Assembly: GCA_001798455.1 (NCBI GenBank)
Contig: MGSI01000102.1
Coordinates: 1 to 5,189, forward strand
Source: Deltaproteobacteria bacterium RIFCSPLOWO2_02_FULL_57_26
Lineage (GTDB): Bacteria > Desulfobacterota > Binatia > UBA9968
Length of the DNA: 5,189 nucleotides
Reading direction: 5' to 3'
The stretch's first letter is position 1, and every line of letters begins with the position of its first letter. A model generated the notes under the pieces. It did no database searches and was not told the origin of the DNA. It saw nothing but the letters and a program-made list of their open reading frames with translations. Shown here piece after piece: positions 4,510-5,189 of this stretch. The position numbers and the translations under genes were made by a program.

Positions 4510-5189
4510 ATGCGGATTTTCCGATTATGGCGAGCTTATAGAGCACCGGTTGCTGTTCTCTGCCTTGGCATCCTGAGCATTGCGGTGCCGGTCCGGGACA
4601 GCGGCGCTCAGACGATAAAGATGACCGTGGCCCAGGCGGGAATCAACCCGGGGACCAGCCTCTACTTTATCGCTCAAAAGGAGAACCTGTTTGAAAAGCA
4701 TGGCCTGGATGTGAAGGTGATCCCTACCACCACATCGAGCGCTGTGCAGGCTATGCTTGGGGGGAGCGTCCAGCTCACCACGGGATCGGCTGGGGCGGCT
4801 TTTATCACTGCGACACTGCAAGGGACCCCTCCGTTTGTCCTGGTGGCGTCTTGGATCAACGTGTTTCCTTATACGATCGTGGCCCGCAAGGAAATCTCTA
4901 AGGTCCAGGATCTCAAGGGAAAGACCGGACAGGTGGGCGCCACTTTTGGCACGGCCCCAGATGTGGCCTTGCGATTCGGTCTGGCAAAGCTCGGTATCGA
5001 CCCCGAGAAGGACGTGAAGCTCACCCAAATGCCCCGCCCGGATTGGCTGAACGTCATGGCCCAGATTGAAAAAGGAGAGGTCCAATTTGCTGTTCTTCCT
5101 CCTCCTTACGACCGCCTCGGCGAGAAACGCGGGTATCGGGCTTTGATTGCGCTGCCGGATCTGGGGCTTTCCTGGCAGCAAAATGGCGA
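4510..5189 (+). CDS. ABC transporter substrate-binding protein, NMT1/SsuA/TauA-like (3' end beyond window)
   Basis: The frame stays open from ATG 4510 to the window edge, giving 226 complete codons. Residues 1-33 are a signal peptide: basic start (MRIFRLWRAYR), hydrophobic stretch (APVAVLCLGILSIAVPV), and a likely cleavage at SGA before QT. The mature part begins IKMTVAQAG and continues with LYFIAQKENLFEKHGLDVKV (51-70), the hallmark of NMT1/THI5-like and sulfonate/nitrate-type (SsuA/TauA) receptors. MLGGSVQLTTGS (82-93), VQDLKGKTGQVG (132-143) and IEKGEVQFAVLPPPY (186-200) are further family motifs. Typical members are 320-340 aa, so about 100 residues lie beyond the window. The protein would be periplasmic or membrane-anchored and deliver a small organic solute to an ABC permease/ATPase pair. 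No such genes are visible, though they could follow. Its own promoter suggests regulation apart from the UbiD gene. Ligand unknown. Confidence 0.9.
   Translation, partial: MRIFRLWRAYRAPVAVLCLGILSIAVPVRDSGAQTIKMTVAQAGINPGTSLYFIAQKENLFEKHGLDVKVIPTTTSSAVQAMLGGSVQLTTGSAGAAFITATLQGTPPFVLVASWINVFPYTIVARKEISKVQDLKGKTGQVGATFGTAPDVALRFGLAKLGIDPEKDVKLTQMPRPDWLNVMAQIEKGEVQFAVLPPPYDRLGEKRGYRALIALPDLGLSWQQNG

Noticed and set aside
4525..5181. 218-codon open frame on the minus strand opposite the ABC binding protein
   Set aside because: The plus strand encodes a signal peptide and NMT1-like motifs with a strong Shine-Dalgarno; the reverse product looks like a basic, low-information shadow.

Overview
The window is a moderately GC-rich bacterial segment with Shine-Dalgarno-led genes, all on the plus strand, coding for enzymes and solute-binding proteins. 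Nothing names the organism. A prFMN-type decarboxylase (UbiD), an LLM flavin/F420-type oxidoreductase and several orphan solute-binding proteins together are a gene mix I associate with uncultivated soil or groundwater lineages (Rokubacteria/NC10, Binatota, Tectomicrobia, deltaproteobacterial relatives). That placement is a low-confidence inference.

Layout. Positions 1-373 hold a near-consensus sigma-54 (-24/-12) promoter, a strong ribosome binding site and a 100-aa secreted protein of unknown function. Positions 374-670 have no clear gene. They carry a strong 15-bp hairpin just after the small gene, a run of degenerate ~12-bp tandem repeats, and a textbook intrinsic terminator formed by the last repeats. 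A 17-codon reading frame then overlaps the next start by ATGA. Positions 671-1570 encode a TAXI-type solute-binding protein whose supported start leaves it without a signal peptide. Positions 1708-2799 encode an LLM-class oxidoreductase. Positions 2899-4362 encode a full-length UbiD-family decarboxylase with its cofactor, metal and catalytic residues in place. From 4510 to the window end runs the first two thirds of an exported NMT1/SsuA/TauA-like ABC substrate-binding protein.

How they may work together. The three middle genes are co-directional, separated by gaps of about 100-140 bp, and may be partly co-transcribed. The decarboxylase and the ABC binding protein each also have a sigma-70-like promoter containing the same decamer, GGCGTTGACA, 60-70 bp upstream of the start. 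This points to separate but parallel transcription. A reasonable hypothesis is uptake of an organic (perhaps aromatic or heteroaromatic) acid followed by oxidation and/or reversible decarboxylation. The substrate cannot be read from the sequence, and no transporter membrane subunit, ATPase or UbiX prenyltransferase lies in the window.

No defence system, CRISPR array, tRNA, rRNA or insertion sequence was seen. The most interesting signals are regulatory or structural: the sigma-54 promoter, the repeat-plus-terminator block, the leaderless TAXI protein with its overlapping mini-ORF, and the paired promoters with a palindrome over one -10 box.
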